A program made the position numbers and the translations under genes. Below are positions 1 through 10,526 of a stretch of 64,000 nucleotides of DNA, piece by piece (within the stretch, counting starts at the first letter, position 1; each line of letters begins with the position of its first letter). Source of the stretch: Azospirillaceae bacterium (lineage in GTDB: Bacteria > Pseudomonadota > Alphaproteobacteria > Azospirillales > Azospirillaceae); NCBI GenBank assembly GCA_035645145.1, contig DASQNC010000011.1, positions 26,756 to 90,755 of the forward strand, read 5' to 3'. A model generated the notes under the pieces. The model saw nothing but the letters and a program-made list of their open reading frames with translations. It had not been told where the DNA came from and did no database searches.

Positions 1-1645
1 AATTCGAGATGCGGTCGAGCTGCTCCTCCAGATCCGCCGTGAAGTCGTATTCCACGTAGCGGCGGAAGAAGCTCTCCAGGAAGGCCGTGACGATGCGGCC
101 CTTGTCCTCGGGGACGAGCCGCTTCTTCTCGATGCGCACGTATTCCCGGTCGCGCAGGGTCTGCAGCACGGCGGCATAGGTCGAGGGGCGGCCGATGCCG
201 AGCTCCTCCATGCGCTTCACAAGGGAGGCCTCCGAATAGCGCGGCGGCGGCTCGGTGAAATGCTGGGTCGCGTTGATGCGGCGTCGCTCCAGCGGATCGC
301 CCGCTTTCATGGGCGGCAGGCGGCCCTCGTCCTCGTCCGCCTCGTCGTCCTTGCTCTCGTTGTAGAGGGTCAGGAAGCCGTCGAACTTGATCACCTGGCC
401 GGTGGCGCGAAGATCGAGCTTGCGCGGGCCAACCTGGGCCGTGATGTCGGCGGTGGTGCGCTCCAGCTCCGCCGATTCCATCTGGCTCGCGATCGTGCGG
501 GTCCAGATGAGCTCGTAGAGCCGGGCCTGCTCGGGCTCCAGGTACTTGGCCACGTATTTCGGCAGCCGGCTCATGTCCGTCGGGCGGATGGCCTCGTGGG
601 CCTCCTGGGCATTCTTGGCCTTGGTGGTGTACCGGCGCGGCACGCCCGGCACGTAGCGGTCGCCGTATTCCTTGCCGATCACCCGGCGGGCGGCCTGCAC
701 GGCCTCCGGCGCCATGTCGACGCCGTCGGTACGCATATAGGTGATGAGACCCACCGTCTCGCCGCCGATGTCCACGCCCTCATAGAGACGCTGCGCGATG
801 CGCATGGTCTGGGCCGGCGCCAGCCCCAGCTTGCGCGAGGCCTCCTGCTGCAGGGTCGAGGTGGTGAAGGGCGGATAGGGGTGGCGCTTGGCGGGCTTGG
901 CCTCGATGTTCGCCACCGAGAAGGTCGCAAGCTCCAGGTCCTTCTTGAAGGCCTCCGCGTCCTTGCCGTTGCCGATGTCGAGGCGCTGGATCTTCTTGCC
1001 GTCGGCACCGACGAGGCGCGCATCGAACACGCCGCCGTCCTTGGTGGCGAGGGTGGCGATCAGGGACCAGTATTCTCGGGGCTTGAAGGTCTCGATCTCG
1101 AGCTCGCGGTCGCAGACGAGGCGAAGAGCCACCGACTGCACGCGGCCGGCCGAGCGCGCGCCGGGGAGCTTGCGCCAGAGCACCGGCGAGAGGGTGAAGC
1201 CCACGAGATAGTCCAGGGCGCGGCGGGCGAGATAGGCGTCGACCAGCGCCTGGTCGATCTGGCGCGGCTGGCGCAAAGCCGCCTGCACCGCCTCCTTGGT
1301 GATGGCGTTGAAGGTCACGCGCTCCACCGGCAGGTCCTTGAGCGCCCGCTTCTCGCGAAGCGCCTCCAGAACGTGCCAGGAGATCGCCTCGCCCTCGCGG
1401 TCCGGGTCGGTGGCCAGGATGAGCTTCTCGGCTCCCTTGATCGCCTTGGCGATGTCGGAAACCCGCTTCGAGCCCCTGTCCTCGAGCGTCCAGATCATGC
1501 GGAAATCGGCATCCGGGTCGACCGAGCCGTCCTTGGCGGGCAGATCGCGGATATGCCCGAAGGAGGCCAGGACCTCGTAATCCTTGCCGAGATATTTGTT
1601 GATCGTCTTGGCCTTGGCAGGCGACTCGACGACGAGGACTTTCAT
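1..1645 (-). CDS. topA: DNA topoisomerase I, C-terminal part beyond window
   Basis: Type IA topoisomerase that relaxes negative supercoils. About 548 N-terminal residues are visible; the gene continues off position 1. The start MKVLVVESPAKAKTI is the standard TopA N-terminus. The Toprim domain carries DPDREGEA near residues 80-87, and the catalytic tyrosine lies in LITYMRTDG (about Tyr303). The region after it, including RRYSEASLVKRMEELGIGRPS-like sequence read in two pieces (PRYSEASLVKRMEE and GIGRPSTYAAVL), is also typical. The C-terminal zinc-finger/basic region is not in the window. It lies tail-to-head after aidB on the same strand with a 138-bp gap. The lack of an intact 3' end reflects the window edge, not a defect. 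Confidence 0.96.
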   Translation of the reverse strand, partial: MKVLVVESPAKAKTINKYLGKDYEVLASFGHIRDLPAKDGSVDPDADFRMIWTLEDRGSKRVSDIAKAIKGAEKLILATDPDREGEAISWHVLEALREKRALKDLPVERVTFNAITKEAVQAALRQPRQIDQALVDAYLARRALDYLVGFTLSPVLWRKLPGARSAGRVQSVALRLVCDRELEIETFKPREYWSLIATLATKDGGVFDARLVGADGKKIQRLDIGNGKDAEAFKKDLELATFSVANIEAKPAKRHPYPPFTTSTLQQEASRKLGLAPAQTMRIAQRLYEGVDIGGETVGLITYMRTDGVDMAPEAVQAARRVIGKEYGDRYVPGVPRRYTTKAKNAQEAHEAIRPTDMSRLPKYVAKYLEPEQARLYELIWTRTIASQMESAELERTTADITAQVGPRKLDLRATGQVIKFDGFLTLYNESKDDEADEDEGRLPPMKAGDPLERRRINATQHFTEPPPRYSEASLVKRMEELGIGRPSTYAAVLQTLRDREYVRIEKKRLVPEDKGRIVTAFLESFFRRYVEYDFTADLEEQLDRISN

Positions 1646-1749
1646 GAACGGCTTCCCAAAAGCGGCAGCGGACCGGTGCCCTGCTGCCAAGACGACAGAC
1701 GGCGGCCAGAGGCTGACCGCCGCAGGGCGCGATAAGTGGTTGATGATCG

Positions 1750-1775
1750 CGGACAAGTCAAATCGGACTTGTCCG
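1750..1775. terminator. hairpin downstream of the aidB-like gene
   Basis: A perfect 10-bp inverted repeat (CGGACAAGTC / GACTTGTCCG) with a 6-nt loop sits 8 bp past the aidB stop codon and upstream of topA. There is no T-run, so it could act as a weak terminator, an mRNA-stabilising stem, or a short palindromic repeat. Confidence 0.45.
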
Positions 1776-1783
1776 GATGGCTC

Positions 1784-3421
1784 TCATATGGCCACGAATG
1801 CCCGTTCCAGCAAGGGATTGACAGCTTGGCCGAGATCGTTGGCCCCGATCATCCGGGAGGGGGCGGCAAGGCGGGTGAGGGCATAGGCTTCGGTGATTTG
1901 GGATGGCGCGGAGCGGGCCAGCGCCGCGGTTGCGGCCAGGACGAAAAGCCTTTCGGCGATGAACCGGGCCCGCGCTTCGGCTTCGGGAGAGTGGAGGGCC
2001 ATGACGAGATCCCGCGCCGCGTCGGAAGCCCCCGGAAGGTCGCGGATCTCGGCCATCAGGCCCTCCAGCACGGCAGTGGCGATCTCCGGCTCGCGGGTCT
2101 CGGCGCGGAGGATGTCGAGGGCGATCACGTTGCCCGAGCCTTCCCAGATCGCATTGACCGGGGCCTCCCGGTAGAGCCGGGGCAGGGCGCTCTCCTCCAC
2201 ATAGCCGTTGCCGCCGAGGCACTCCATGGCCTCGTAGAGGAGGCGCGGGGCCGCCTTGCAGATGCCGAACTTGGCTGCCGGCGTCACGAGGCGAGCGTAG
2301 GCGGCCTCACGATCCTCCGTCCCCTGAAGGTCGAAGCTGTGGGCGGCCCGCAGGGCCAGCGCCGTCATGGCCTCGCTTTCGAGGGCGAGGTCCGCCAGCA
2401 CCATCCGCATGGCCGGCTGGTCGATGAGCTTCTTCTGGAACACGCCGCGGTGCCGGGCGTGGTGCAGGCCGAGCGCCAGCCCCATCCGCACGAGGCCGGC
2501 CGAGGCGACGGCGCAGTCGAGGCGGGTCAGCTGCACCATCTCGATGATGGTGCGCACCCCCCGCCCTTCCTCCCCGATTCGCCAGCCGAAGGCCTCATGG
2601 AACTCGACCTCGGACGAGGCATTCGAGCGGTTGCCGAGCTTGTCCTTCAGCCGCTGCAGGCGCAGGGCGTTGAGGGAGCCGTCGGGCCGGAAGCGCGGAA
2701 CGAGGAAGCAGGTGAGCCCGCCTGGCGCCTGGGCCAACACCAGGAAGGCGTCGCACATGGGCGCCGACATGAACCACTTGTGCCCGGTCAGGGCATATTC
2801 GTCCCCGGCCTTCCGGTCGGCCCGGGTGGTGTTCGCCCGGACGTCCGTGCCGCCCTGCTTCTCGGTCATTCCCATGCCGAGGGTGACCGCCGTTTTCTCC
2901 CAGAAGGGGATGAAGCGGGAATCGTAGGCGCGCGAGCGGATCTTCGGCAGCCAGTCGGCGAGCCGGGTCGGGGAGGCGACCAGCGCCGCCACCGAGGCAT
3001 GGGTCATGGTGATCGGGCAGACATGACCGCTCTCGACGCCCGCTGCCGCGTAGATCCGCGCCGCCCGCGCCACATGGGCATGGCCTGACCCCGGCTCGTC
3101 CCATGTCGAGGCGTGGAGGCCGTCCCCCATGCTCGCCCGCATGAGCGCATGATAGGCCGGGTGGAACTCGACCGCATCGATCCGGTAGCCCCGCGCGTCA
3201 TGGGTGCGCAGTCTTGGCGGATTCTCGTTGGCGAGCCGCCCGAGATCGATCCGCTCCGCCGAGCCCCAGGCAGCTCCAAAGGCGATGAGGCCCTCCGCCT
3301 CCGGATCGACGCCGTTCGCTTTGAGGGCATCGAGCAGGGGCGGGTTGCTCGCGACGAGGTTCACATCGCCGAAGGGCGGCGTCTGGTTGAAGACCTCGTG
3401 GGTGTCATGGGGCGCAGGCAT
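1784..3421 (-). CDS. aidB: AidB-type acyl-CoA dehydrogenase family protein
   Basis: Flavoprotein of the acyl-CoA dehydrogenase fold, AidB branch, 545 aa. Its N-terminus (HEVFNQTPPFGDVNL) and internal blocks (CPITMTHA, GMGMTEKQGGTDVRANTTRA, LKDKLGNRSNASSEVEF, YREAPVNAIWEGSGN) match E. coli AidB closely as I remember that sequence, and the length agrees. E. coli AidB binds DNA and is induced by the Ada alkylation response; its true substrate is unclear, so a DNA-protection role here is family knowledge only. I chose the start at 3421, preceded by AAGGA, over an upstream ATG at 3499 that adds a basic extension absent from the family. It is divergent from pyrB and no ada gene is nearby. Confidence 0.85.
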   Translation of the reverse strand: MPAPHDTHEVFNQTPPFGDVNLVASNPPLLDALKANGVDPEAEGLIAFGAAWGSAERIDLGRLANENPPRLRTHDARGYRIDAVEFHPAYHALMRASMGDGLHASTWDEPGSGHAHVARAARIYAAAGVESGHVCPITMTHASVAALVASPTRLADWLPKIRSRAYDSRFIPFWEKTAVTLGMGMTEKQGGTDVRANTTRADRKAGDEYALTGHKWFMSAPMCDAFLVLAQAPGGLTCFLVPRFRPDGSLNALRLQRLKDKLGNRSNASSEVEFHEAFGWRIGEEGRGVRTIIEMVQLTRLDCAVASAGLVRMGLALGLHHARHRGVFQKKLIDQPAMRMVLADLALESEAMTALALRAAHSFDLQGTEDREAAYARLVTPAAKFGICKAAPRLLYEAMECLGGNGYVEESALPRLYREAPVNAIWEGSGNVIALDILRAETREPEIATAVLEGLMAEIRDLPGASDAARDLVMALHSPEAEARARFIAERLFVLAATAALARSAPSQITEAYALTRLAAPSRMIGANDLGQAVNPLLERAFVAI

Positions 3422-3567
3422 GACCGGAATCCTTGAGGGCAAAGCTCTCTTTCTATTGTAGGGCGCCTTGAGGCGGGCCACACGATTCCCTCCCCGCAAG
3501 GGCGAGGGAAGAAAGCCAGCGAGAGCTTGCCGCCGTTTCCGGGAGCGCCTATAGCCATCGCTTTAAG

Positions 3568-4515
<948 letters not shown>

Positions 4516-4523
4516 GAGGCGTC

Positions 4524-5816
4524 ATGAGCAACCAACCCATCCTCTTCAAGAACGCCCGCCTCGTCGATCCCGCCAGCGACCGGGAGGAGCGCGGCAGCGT
4601 GCTGGTGCGCGACGGTGTAATCCAGGCTGTCGGCCCGCAGGTGACGGAAGCCGCCGACGCGCAGGTGATCGATTGCGCAGGCCAAGTGCTGGCGCCCGGC
4701 CTCATCGACATGCGCGCCTTCATCGGCGAGCCGGGCGGGCCCTATCGCGAGACCCTGAAGAGCGCCGGCGAGGCGGCAGCCGCCGGCGGCGTCACCACGG
4801 TCGTGTCGATGCCGGATACGAGCCCGGTTCTCGACGATCCGGCCGTCATCGACTTCATCGTCCGCCGCGCCCGCGACACCTCCATCGTCAATATCCGCCC
4901 GGCCGCCGCCCTGACGAAGGGTCTGGAAGGGGCCGAGATGGCGGAGATCGGCCGCCTGAAGGAGGCCGGCGCCATCGCCTTCACGGACGGCGCACGCTCG
5001 GTCACGAACGCCCAGGTCATGCGCCGGGCGCTCACCTATGCGCGCGATTTCGACGCGCTCATCATCCATCACGTGGAGGATCCCGACCTCGTCGGGCAGG
5101 GCGTGATGAACGAGGGCGAGTTCGCCTCTCGCCTCGGCCTGCCGGGCATCCCGCGCGAGGCCGAGACGGTGATGCTGGAGCGCGACATCCGCCTCGTGCG
5201 CCTGACCGGCGGGCGCTACCACGCGGCGATGATCTCAACCGCCGATTCGGCCGAGATCGTGCGGGGCGCGAAGGGAAAAGGGCTTCCCGTCACCTGCGGC
5301 GTCTCCATCAACCACCTGGCGCTCAACGAGAACGACATCGGCGACTACCGCACCTTCCTGAAGCTCTCGCCGCCGCTCCGGCACGAGGACGACCGGCAGG
5401 CGATGATCGAGGCGCTGGCGGACGGCACCGTTGACGTGATCGTGTCGGACCACAACCCACAGGATGTTGAGAACAAGCGGCTGCCCTTCGCGGAAGCGGC
5501 CAATGGCGCCGTGGGGCTCGAAACCCTGCTCTCGGCGGCCCTGCGCCTCGTCCATTCGGATCGCATCTCGCTGCCCAAGCTCCTGCGCGCCCTGTCGACG
5601 AAACCGGCCGAAATCCTGGGCCTTCCGGGCGGGCGGCTCGCGGTCGGTGCCCCGGCCGACCTGATCGTCTTCGATCCGGACGCGCCTTACGTGCTCGACA
5701 AGCGCCAGCTCAAGTCCCTGTCCAAGAACACACCCTTCGACGAGGCGCGCCTTGAAGGTCAGGTGACGGTCACGATGGTGGCGGGCCGGGTGGTTTTTCA
5801 ACGCGAAACGATGTAA
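4524..5816 (+). CDS. dihydroorotase homologue lacking metal-binding histidines (PyrC'-like)
   Basis: Amidohydrolase-fold protein of the type I dihydroorotase family, 430 aa. Active members carry DxHxHxREPG; here residues 62-71 read DMRAFIGEPG, so both metal-ligand histidines and the substrate arginine are replaced (by Arg64, Phe66 and Gly68). A further conserved histidine (HVSTA in active enzymes) is methionine (MISTA). The later aspartate region (VSDHNPQ) is kept. Such homologues encoded beside pyrB are known in Pseudomonas as an inactive structural partner that the ATCase needs; I infer the same role. The start at 4524 follows GAGAGG and just clears the pyrB stop; an in-frame ATG at 4512 overlaps pyrB. 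An active dihydroorotase should be encoded elsewhere. Confidence 0.85.
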   Translation: MSNQPILFKNARLVDPASDREERGSVLVRDGVIQAVGPQVTEAADAQVIDCAGQVLAPGLIDMRAFIGEPGGPYRETLKSAGEAAAAGGVTTVVSMPDTSPVLDDPAVIDFIVRRARDTSIVNIRPAAALTKGLEGAEMAEIGRLKEAGAIAFTDGARSVTNAQVMRRALTYARDFDALIIHHVEDPDLVGQGVMNEGEFASRLGLPGIPREAETVMLERDIRLVRLTGGRYHAAMISTADSAEIVRGAKGKGLPVTCGVSINHLALNENDIGDYRTFLKLSPPLRHEDDRQAMIEALADGTVDVIVSDHNPQDVENKRLPFAEAANGAVGLETLLSAALRLVHSDRISLPKLLRALSTKPAEILGLPGGRLAVGAPADLIVFDPDAPYVLDKRQLKSLSKNTPFDEARLEGQVTVTMVAGRVVFQRETM

Positions 5817-5826
5817 CGGGTAGTGA

Positions 5827-6429
5827 ATGTCTGACGAGGCCAATCTCCTGTACCTGCTGGCGGCTCTGCTTTTCGGCTATCTCCTGGGCTCGGTCCCGTT
5901 CGGCCTGATCTTCACCCGCATGGCGGGCCTGGGCGACGTGCGGAAGATCGGCTCGGGCAATATCGGCGCCACCAACGTCCTGCGCACGGGCCGCAAGGGC
6001 CTCGCGGCGGCGACCCTGCTGGCCGATGCCCTGAAGGGCACGGCGGCGGTGGTCGTGGCGGCCCAATGGGGGCCGCAATTCGCCACGGCTGCGGCCCTGG
6101 GTGCCTTCCTCGGCCATCTCTTTCCGGTCTGGCTCGGCTTCAAGGGCGGCAAGGGCGTCGCCACCTTCATCGGCGTGCTGATCGGCCTGAAGCCCCTGGC
6201 GGCGCTGATCTTCTGCCTGATCTGGCTCGGGGTGGCCTTCGCTTCCAAGTATTCCTCGCTCTCGGCCCTCGTTGCCAGTGCAGCAACGCCGGTCGTCCTC
6301 TGGCTCCTGGGCGAGCCCGGGATGGCCGGGATCGCGGTGATCCTCGTAGCCCTCCTGTGGTGGAAGCACGGCCAGAACATCAGCCGCCTGCTTGCCGGCA
6401 CCGAGGGCAAGATCGGGCAGAAGGGGTAA
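5827..6429 (+). CDS. plsY: glycerol-3-phosphate acyltransferase PlsY
   Basis: Inner-membrane enzyme that transfers acyl from acyl-phosphate to glycerol-3-phosphate, the first step of phospholipid synthesis. It is 200 aa with about five hydrophobic helices and the PlsY motifs [14 protein letters not shown] (near residue 40) and [11 protein letters not shown] (near 105). It starts 10 bp after the dihydroorotase-like gene and ends 4 bp before dprA, so it belongs to the same transcription unit. It has the usual family length. Confidence 0.95.
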   Translation: MSDEANLLYLLAALLFGYLLGSVPFGLIFTRMAGLGDVRKIGSGNIGATNVLRTGRKGLAAATLLADALKGTAAVVVAAQWGPQFATAAALGAFLGHLFPVWLGFKGGKGVATFIGVLIGLKPLAALIFCLIWLGVAFASKYSSLSALVASAATPVVLWLLGEPGMAGIAVILVALLWWKHGQNISRLLAGTEGKIGQKG

Positions 6430-6433
6430 GCCC

Positions 6434-7618
6434 ATGATCCTGACGGATGAGCAGCGTCTCGACTGGCTTCGCCTCATCCGTTCGGAAAATGTGGGACCGC
6501 GCACCTTCCGCGCCCTGGTCAACCAATATGGCGGCGCGGCCGCCGCGCTCGACGCCCTGCCGGACCTCGCCCGACGCGGCGGGCGCCTGATGCTCAAGGT
6601 CTGCAGCCGGGCCGAGGCCGAGAAGGAAATGGCGGCGGCTGCGCGTCTCGGCGTCCGCTTCGTCGCTATGGGCGAGCCGGATTATCCGAAGACCCTCCAG
6701 GCCATCGACACCGCGCCGCCGCTGATCGGCCTGCGCGGCAGCGCCGCGGTGCTGGCCAAGCCTTCCGTCGCCATCGTCGGCTCGCGCAACGCCTCCGCCT
6801 CGGGCCTGACCTTCGCCGAGCGCCTCTCGCGGCAGCTCGGCGAGGCGGGTTACGTCGTCGTGTCGGGGCTGGCGCGCGGCATCGACACCAAGGCGCACAA
6901 GGCGAGCCTCGGGACCGGGACGATCGCCGTCCTGGCCGGCGGGCACGACCGGGTCTATCCCGCCCAGAACGAGCCGCTGCTGCAGGCGATTCTCGAGCAG
7001 GGCGGGGCGGTGATCTCCGAGATGCCCATGGGCTGGGAGCCGCGCGGGCGCGACTTTCCGCGCCGCAACCGCATCGTCTCCGGTCTTTCCTATGGGGTCG
7101 TGGTGGTGGAGGCTGCCCGACGCTCCGGCTCGCTCATTACGGCGCGGTTCGCCCTGGAGCAGGGGCGCGAGGTTTTTGCCGTGCCGGGCTCGCCGCTCGA
7201 CCCGCGGGCGGAGGGCACCAACGACCTCATCCGCGACGGCGCCACTCTCTGCGCCGGGATCGAGCATGTCACCGCCGTGCTGGAGCCCCTGATCGCATCG
7301 GGCCCACGCCTGGACCGCCACGCCGAGGAACCCCATTACCCGATCGGAATCGAGGAACTCTGGGACGAACTCGACCTGCCCGGCATCGCCCCGGCGCCGA
7401 CCCGGCCGGTCATGCCTGCAACGGGCCTCGAAGAGGAGGAAGGGGACGGCGAGGTGCGCCTGATCACGTTCCTTGGACCCTCGCCCGTTGCCATCGACGA
7501 CCTCGTCCGGCAGTCGGGCCTGCCGATCCGCACCGTCCAGATGGCGCTCCTGGAACTCGAGATCGCCGGGCGTCTCGAGCGCCACGGGGGCAACGCGGTG
7601 TCGCTGATCGGGCCTTAG
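6434..7618 (+). CDS. dprA: DNA-processing protein DprA
   Basis: Binds incoming single-stranded DNA and loads RecA during natural transformation; present also in many bacteria not known to be competent. It is 394 aa. An N-terminal SAM-like region ([17 protein letters not shown]) precedes a Rossmann-like domain with [23 protein letters not shown] and TIAVLAGG, and a C-terminal winged-helix-like part ([14 protein letters not shown]). The start at 6434 lies 4 bp after plsY; an in-frame upstream start would add a basic segment inside plsY. Its 3' end overlaps a convergent small gene by 4 bp. In many alphaproteobacteria topA follows dprA directly; here topA lies on the other side of the cluster on the opposite strand. 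Confidence 0.95.
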   Translation: MILTDEQRLDWLRLIRSENVGPRTFRALVNQYGGAAAALDALPDLARRGGRLMLKVCSRAEAEKEMAAAARLGVRFVAMGEPDYPKTLQAIDTAPPLIGLRGSAAVLAKPSVAIVGSRNASASGLTFAERLSRQLGEAGYVVVSGLARGIDTKAHKASLGTGTIAVLAGGHDRVYPAQNEPLLQAILEQGGAVISEMPMGWEPRGRDFPRRNRIVSGLSYGVVVVEAARRSGSLITARFALEQGREVFAVPGSPLDPRAEGTNDLIRDGATLCAGIEHVTAVLEPLIASGPRLDRHAEEPHYPIGIEELWDELDLPGIAPAPTRPVMPATGLEEEEGDGEVRLITFLGPSPVAIDDLVRQSGLPIRTVQMALLELEIAGRLERHGGNAVSLIGP

Positions 7619-7860
7619 GGCCCTTTCTCGCCATCCTGCACGGCCCGGATCGCCTCCAGCCGCGCCATGTCGAGAAGATAGGCGAGGAGGTCGAGCTTCG
7701 CCCGCCGGGCGAGGTAGGACAGTTCCGCTGAGAACTCCGCCACGTATTGGGCCGTCTCGGCCGGCGTCATGGGAAGATCGTGCACAGCGTCGCCATCGGT
7801 CGCCAGCGGATCCTCTTGTGCGGACGGAGCCTTCCCGGAACGGCGCAGGGCTTTGGTCAT
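7615..7860 (-). CDS. small conserved hypothetical protein
   Basis: An 81-aa acidic protein without membrane segments: a flexible N-terminus, then a helical region with [20 protein letters not shown] and [15 protein letters not shown] recall similar short proteins near dprA in Hyphomicrobiales but know no function. The reading frame is supported by its tight convergent overlap (4 bp) with dprA and by an AT-rich upstream stretch (about 7880-7960) that could hold its promoter. Confidence 0.6.
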   Translation of the reverse strand: MTKALRRSGKAPSAQEDPLATDGDAVHDLPMTPAETAQYVAEFSAELSYLARRAKLDLLAYLLDMARLEAIRAVQDGEKGP

Positions 7861-7965
7861 GAGGGCGAAACTGTCTCAGTGTTGCAATTTTCCTAGTTAG
7901 CAGCACAACCGTAATCAATACAAGACGTATTATTTAACCTTCGGTTGTAAAAGATCCTTCGATCG

Positions 7966-8892
7966 TCAACCAAGCAGCGAGATCAGAAGCGGCATCGAGA
8001 CCAGGGCCAGGAGGGTCTGCAGCGTCAGGATCTCTGCCATGAGCCCGGCATTGCCGCCCATCTGGCGGGCGAGGACATAGGATGCGCTGGCCGAGGGCAC
8101 GGAAGCGGCGATCACGGTGACCGTCATGTCGCTGCCCGAAACGCCGACGGAACCGGCATAGGCCCAGGCGATCAGCGGCAGGAGAACGAGCTTCAAGGCG
8201 GCCGAGAGGGCATGCGGCAGGCCGGGGCTGGCGAGCCGGCGGATGTCCAGCCCCGCTCCGACGATGAGGAGCCCCGCCGCGAGCGCCGCCCGACCGATGA
8301 CGTCGATATAGGCGGCAAGCGGCTTCGGCAGCGGCGGGGCCAGGAGGTTGAGGGCGAGCCCCACCGCGCAGGACCAGATGAACGGGTTGGTCACGAAGGA
8401 GCGCAGGATGGCCCAGGGGCTCTGCCGGGGCTGGCCGGCGAAGCGGATGAAGACATAGAAGGCGAGCAGGTTGAGGAGCGGCACCATGGCCGCGATGGCG
8501 ACGGCGATCAGGGCGATGCCGCGCTGCCCGAACAGGCTGCCTGCGACGGCAAGGCCCACAAAGGTGTTCCAGCGCGTCGCGCCCTGGAAGATCGAGGTGA
8601 AGCTCGGGCCGTCGATGCCGCAGCGGCGCTCCAGCAGGGGGCGCAGCGCCAGCACCAGCACGGCCACGGTCAGGATCGCACCCACGAGCGCACCGCCGAC
8701 GCCGAGGACCGGCACGGCGGAGAGGTCGGCGCGAGACAGGGTGTCGATGATGAGGGCCGGAAAGAAGATCACGTAGGTGACCCGCTCCAGCCCGGACCAT
8801 TGCTGCTCGCTCACGAAGCCCGTCGACCGGCAGAGCCAGCCGGTGGCGATGATGAGGAAGGTGGGGATCAGGCTGGCGAAGACGGCGGACAT
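7966..8892 (-). CDS. AEC-family (auxin efflux carrier-like) transporter
   Basis: Integral membrane carrier of 308 aa with about ten hydrophobic segments, starting MSAVFASLIPTFLIIATGWL and ending ALVSMPLLISLLG. This is the bacterial AEC permease pattern (two inverted five-helix halves; conserved ATRWNTFVGLA-like central segment). Members export malonate, malate or other small organic acids; the substrate cannot be told from sequence. Transcribed alone, divergent from arfB. Confidence 0.85.
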   Translation of the reverse strand: MSAVFASLIPTFLIIATGWLCRSTGFVSEQQWSGLERVTYVIFFPALIIDTLSRADLSAVPVLGVGGALVGAILTVAVLVLALRPLLERRCGIDGPSFTSIFQGATRWNTFVGLAVAGSLFGQRGIALIAVAIAAMVPLLNLLAFYVFIRFAGQPRQSPWAILRSFVTNPFIWSCAVGLALNLLAPPLPKPLAAYIDVIGRAALAAGLLIVGAGLDIRRLASPGLPHALSAALKLVLLPLIAWAYAGSVGVSGSDMTVTVIAASVPSASASYVLARQMGGNAGLMAEILTLQTLLALVSMPLLISLLG

Positions 8893-9051
8893 GGACGAGC
8901 CGGGGAAGGGGCCGGCGGGAGCGGCCGGGCAGGAGCGGAGCGCAGGAGCCGCTTAAAGGCTGGCGGGGCGCTCGACAAGCGCCCGTGAAGCTTGCATTGG
9001 AATCAGGCTCCTGTGCTCCACTTGTCTTTCTCCTCGCCCAGCAGAGGCCCC

Positions 9052-9474
9052 ATGATCCAGGTGACCAATTCCATCGCTCTCGACGAGGCCGAACTGCAGG
9101 AGAGCTTCATCCGCGCCTCGGGCCCGGGAGGCCAGAACGTCAACAAGGTGGAAACCGCCGTGCAGCTGCGCTTCGACGTGCGCAACTCGCCCTCGCTGCC
9201 GGATTTTGTGAAGGAGAAGCTGGAGCGGATAGCCGGCAGTCGCATGACGAACGACGGCGTGCTGATCATCACGGCCCAGCGCTTCCGCGCCCAGGAGCGC
9301 AACCGGGAGGATGCGGTTGAGCGCCTCGTCGAGCTGATCCGGCAGGCCACCGAGCGGCCGAAGCCGCGCCGGCCCACGCGGCCGACGCTCGCCTCCAAGA
9401 AGCGCCGGCTGGAGGCGAAGGGCCGCCGCTCCGAGATCAAGAAGGGCCGCAGCGCCAAGCCGGGTCTCGACTAA
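9052..9474 (+). CDS. arfB: alternative ribosome rescue factor ArfB
   Basis: Peptidyl-tRNA hydrolase that frees stalled ribosomes without tmRNA. At 140 aa it has the family length, with the catalytic GGQ at residues 26-28 (ASGPGGQNVNKVE) and a long basic C-terminal tail (SKKRRLEAKGRRSEIKKGR) that in ArfB occupies the mRNA channel. The start at 9052 gives the family N-terminus MIQVTNSIALDE; an upstream in-frame ATG at 8992 adds an unrelated 20 residues. Its stop overlaps the convergent epmB end by 4 bp. Confidence 0.94.
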   Translation: MIQVTNSIALDEAELQESFIRASGPGGQNVNKVETAVQLRFDVRNSPSLPDFVKEKLERIAGSRMTNDGVLIITAQRFRAQERNREDAVERLVELIRQATERPKPRRPTRPTLASKKRRLEAKGRRSEIKKGRSAKPGLD

Positions 9475-10526
9475 CCCTCATGCCGGGGCGGGTAGCTGTG
9501 CTCGCCGCCCCGGAAATCCGAGACCGTGTGGCAGCCTGCATGCTCCCGAAGGGCATCCGGCCCGATGACGGCCTTCCCGTGACCACCGGGAATGTCGAGG
9601 ATGTAGGTGGGCTGGCACAGGCCCGAGATCCGGCCGCGCAGGCCCGCCACGAGGGCGCGACCCTCCTCGATGGAGAGGCGGAAATGGCTCGTGCCGGGGG
9701 CGAGGTCCGGATGATGCAGGTAGTAGGGCTTCACCCGCGTCTCCACGAAGGCCCGCATGAGGGCGGCAAGCGTCTCGGGATCGTCGTTGACCCCTTTCAG
9801 CAGCACCGACTGGCTGATCATCACGATGCCCGCATCCACCAGCCGGGCGCAGGCGGCGCGTGCGTCCGCGGTCAGCTCGCGCGGATGGTTGGCGTGGAGC
9901 GCCACGTAGGCCGTCTTGCCGCTCGCCTTCAGCGCCGCGATCAGCGCCGCATCGATCCGCTCCGGCTCCACCACCGGCACGCGGGTGTGGAAGCGGACGA
10001 TCTTCACGTGCTCGATGGCGGAAAGCCGGCGCATGATCTCGGTCAGGCGCCGCGGGGAGAGCACCAGCGGATCGCCGCCGGTGAGGATCACCTCCCAGAC
10101 TTCCTTGTGCTCCGCGATGTAGGCGAAGGCCCTGTCCATGGCTTCCGGCGAGAGGGTGCCGAGCCCCTGCGGCCCCACCATCTCGCGGCGGAAGCAGAAG
10201 CGGCAATAGACCGGGCAGACATGAACGGCCTTGAGCAGCACCCGGTCCGGGTAGCGATGGACGATGCCCTCGACGGGGGAATGCGCCAGATCGCCGATGG
10301 GATCGCCCCGCTCCTCGGGCGTGGTGGTCAGCTCCGCCGCATCGGGCACGAACTGCCGGGCGATCGGGTCGTTCCGGTCGTTGCGGTCGATGAGCCCGGC
10401 CATGGCAGGGCTGACGGCGACGGCATAGCGCTCGGCCACGCGCTCGATCTCCCGCAGATCCTCGGGCGCGATGAGGCCGGCCTCGATCAGTTCCGCCGGG
10501 GTGCGCAGGGGGCGCGGGCCGTTCAT
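9471..10526 (-). CDS. epmB: EF-P (lysine) beta-lysine-forming aminomutase EpmB
   Basis: Radical-SAM, PLP-dependent lysine 2,3-aminomutase of the EpmB/YjeK branch, which makes beta-lysine for EF-P modification. It is 351 aa, shorter than catabolic KamA. The Fe-S cluster motif CPVYCRFC places cysteines at about 104, 108 and 111. GGDPLVLS and the C-terminal [10 protein letters not shown] are family features. Its start overlaps the epmA stop by 4 bp (ATGA), so the two are co-translated. The long open frame upstream to 11555 is the shadow of epmA in another frame. Confidence 0.92.
   Translation of the reverse strand: MNGPRPLRTPAELIEAGLIAPEDLREIERVAERYAVAVSPAMAGLIDRNDRNDPIARQFVPDAAELTTTPEERGDPIGDLAHSPVEGIVHRYPDRVLLKAVHVCPVYCRFCFRREMVGPQGLGTLSPEAMDRAFAYIAEHKEVWEVILTGGDPLVLSPRRLTEIMRRLSAIEHVKIVRFHTRVPVVEPERIDAALIAALKASGKTAYVALHANHPRELTADARAACARLVDAGIVMISQSVLLKGVNDDPETLAALMRAFVETRVKPYYLHHPDLAPGTSHFRLSIEEGRALVAGLRGRISGLCQPTYILDIPGGHGKAVIGPDALREHAGCHTVSDFRGGEHSYPPRHEG

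Noticed and set aside
260..1735. A 491-codon plus-strand frame at the left end
   Set aside because: Antisense to topA, whose motifs are certain.
3488..3520. Imperfect CCCTC/GAGGG hairpin between aidB and pyrB as a riboswitch or attenuator
   Set aside because: The stem is short and imperfect, and no leader ORF or alternative pairing is evident.
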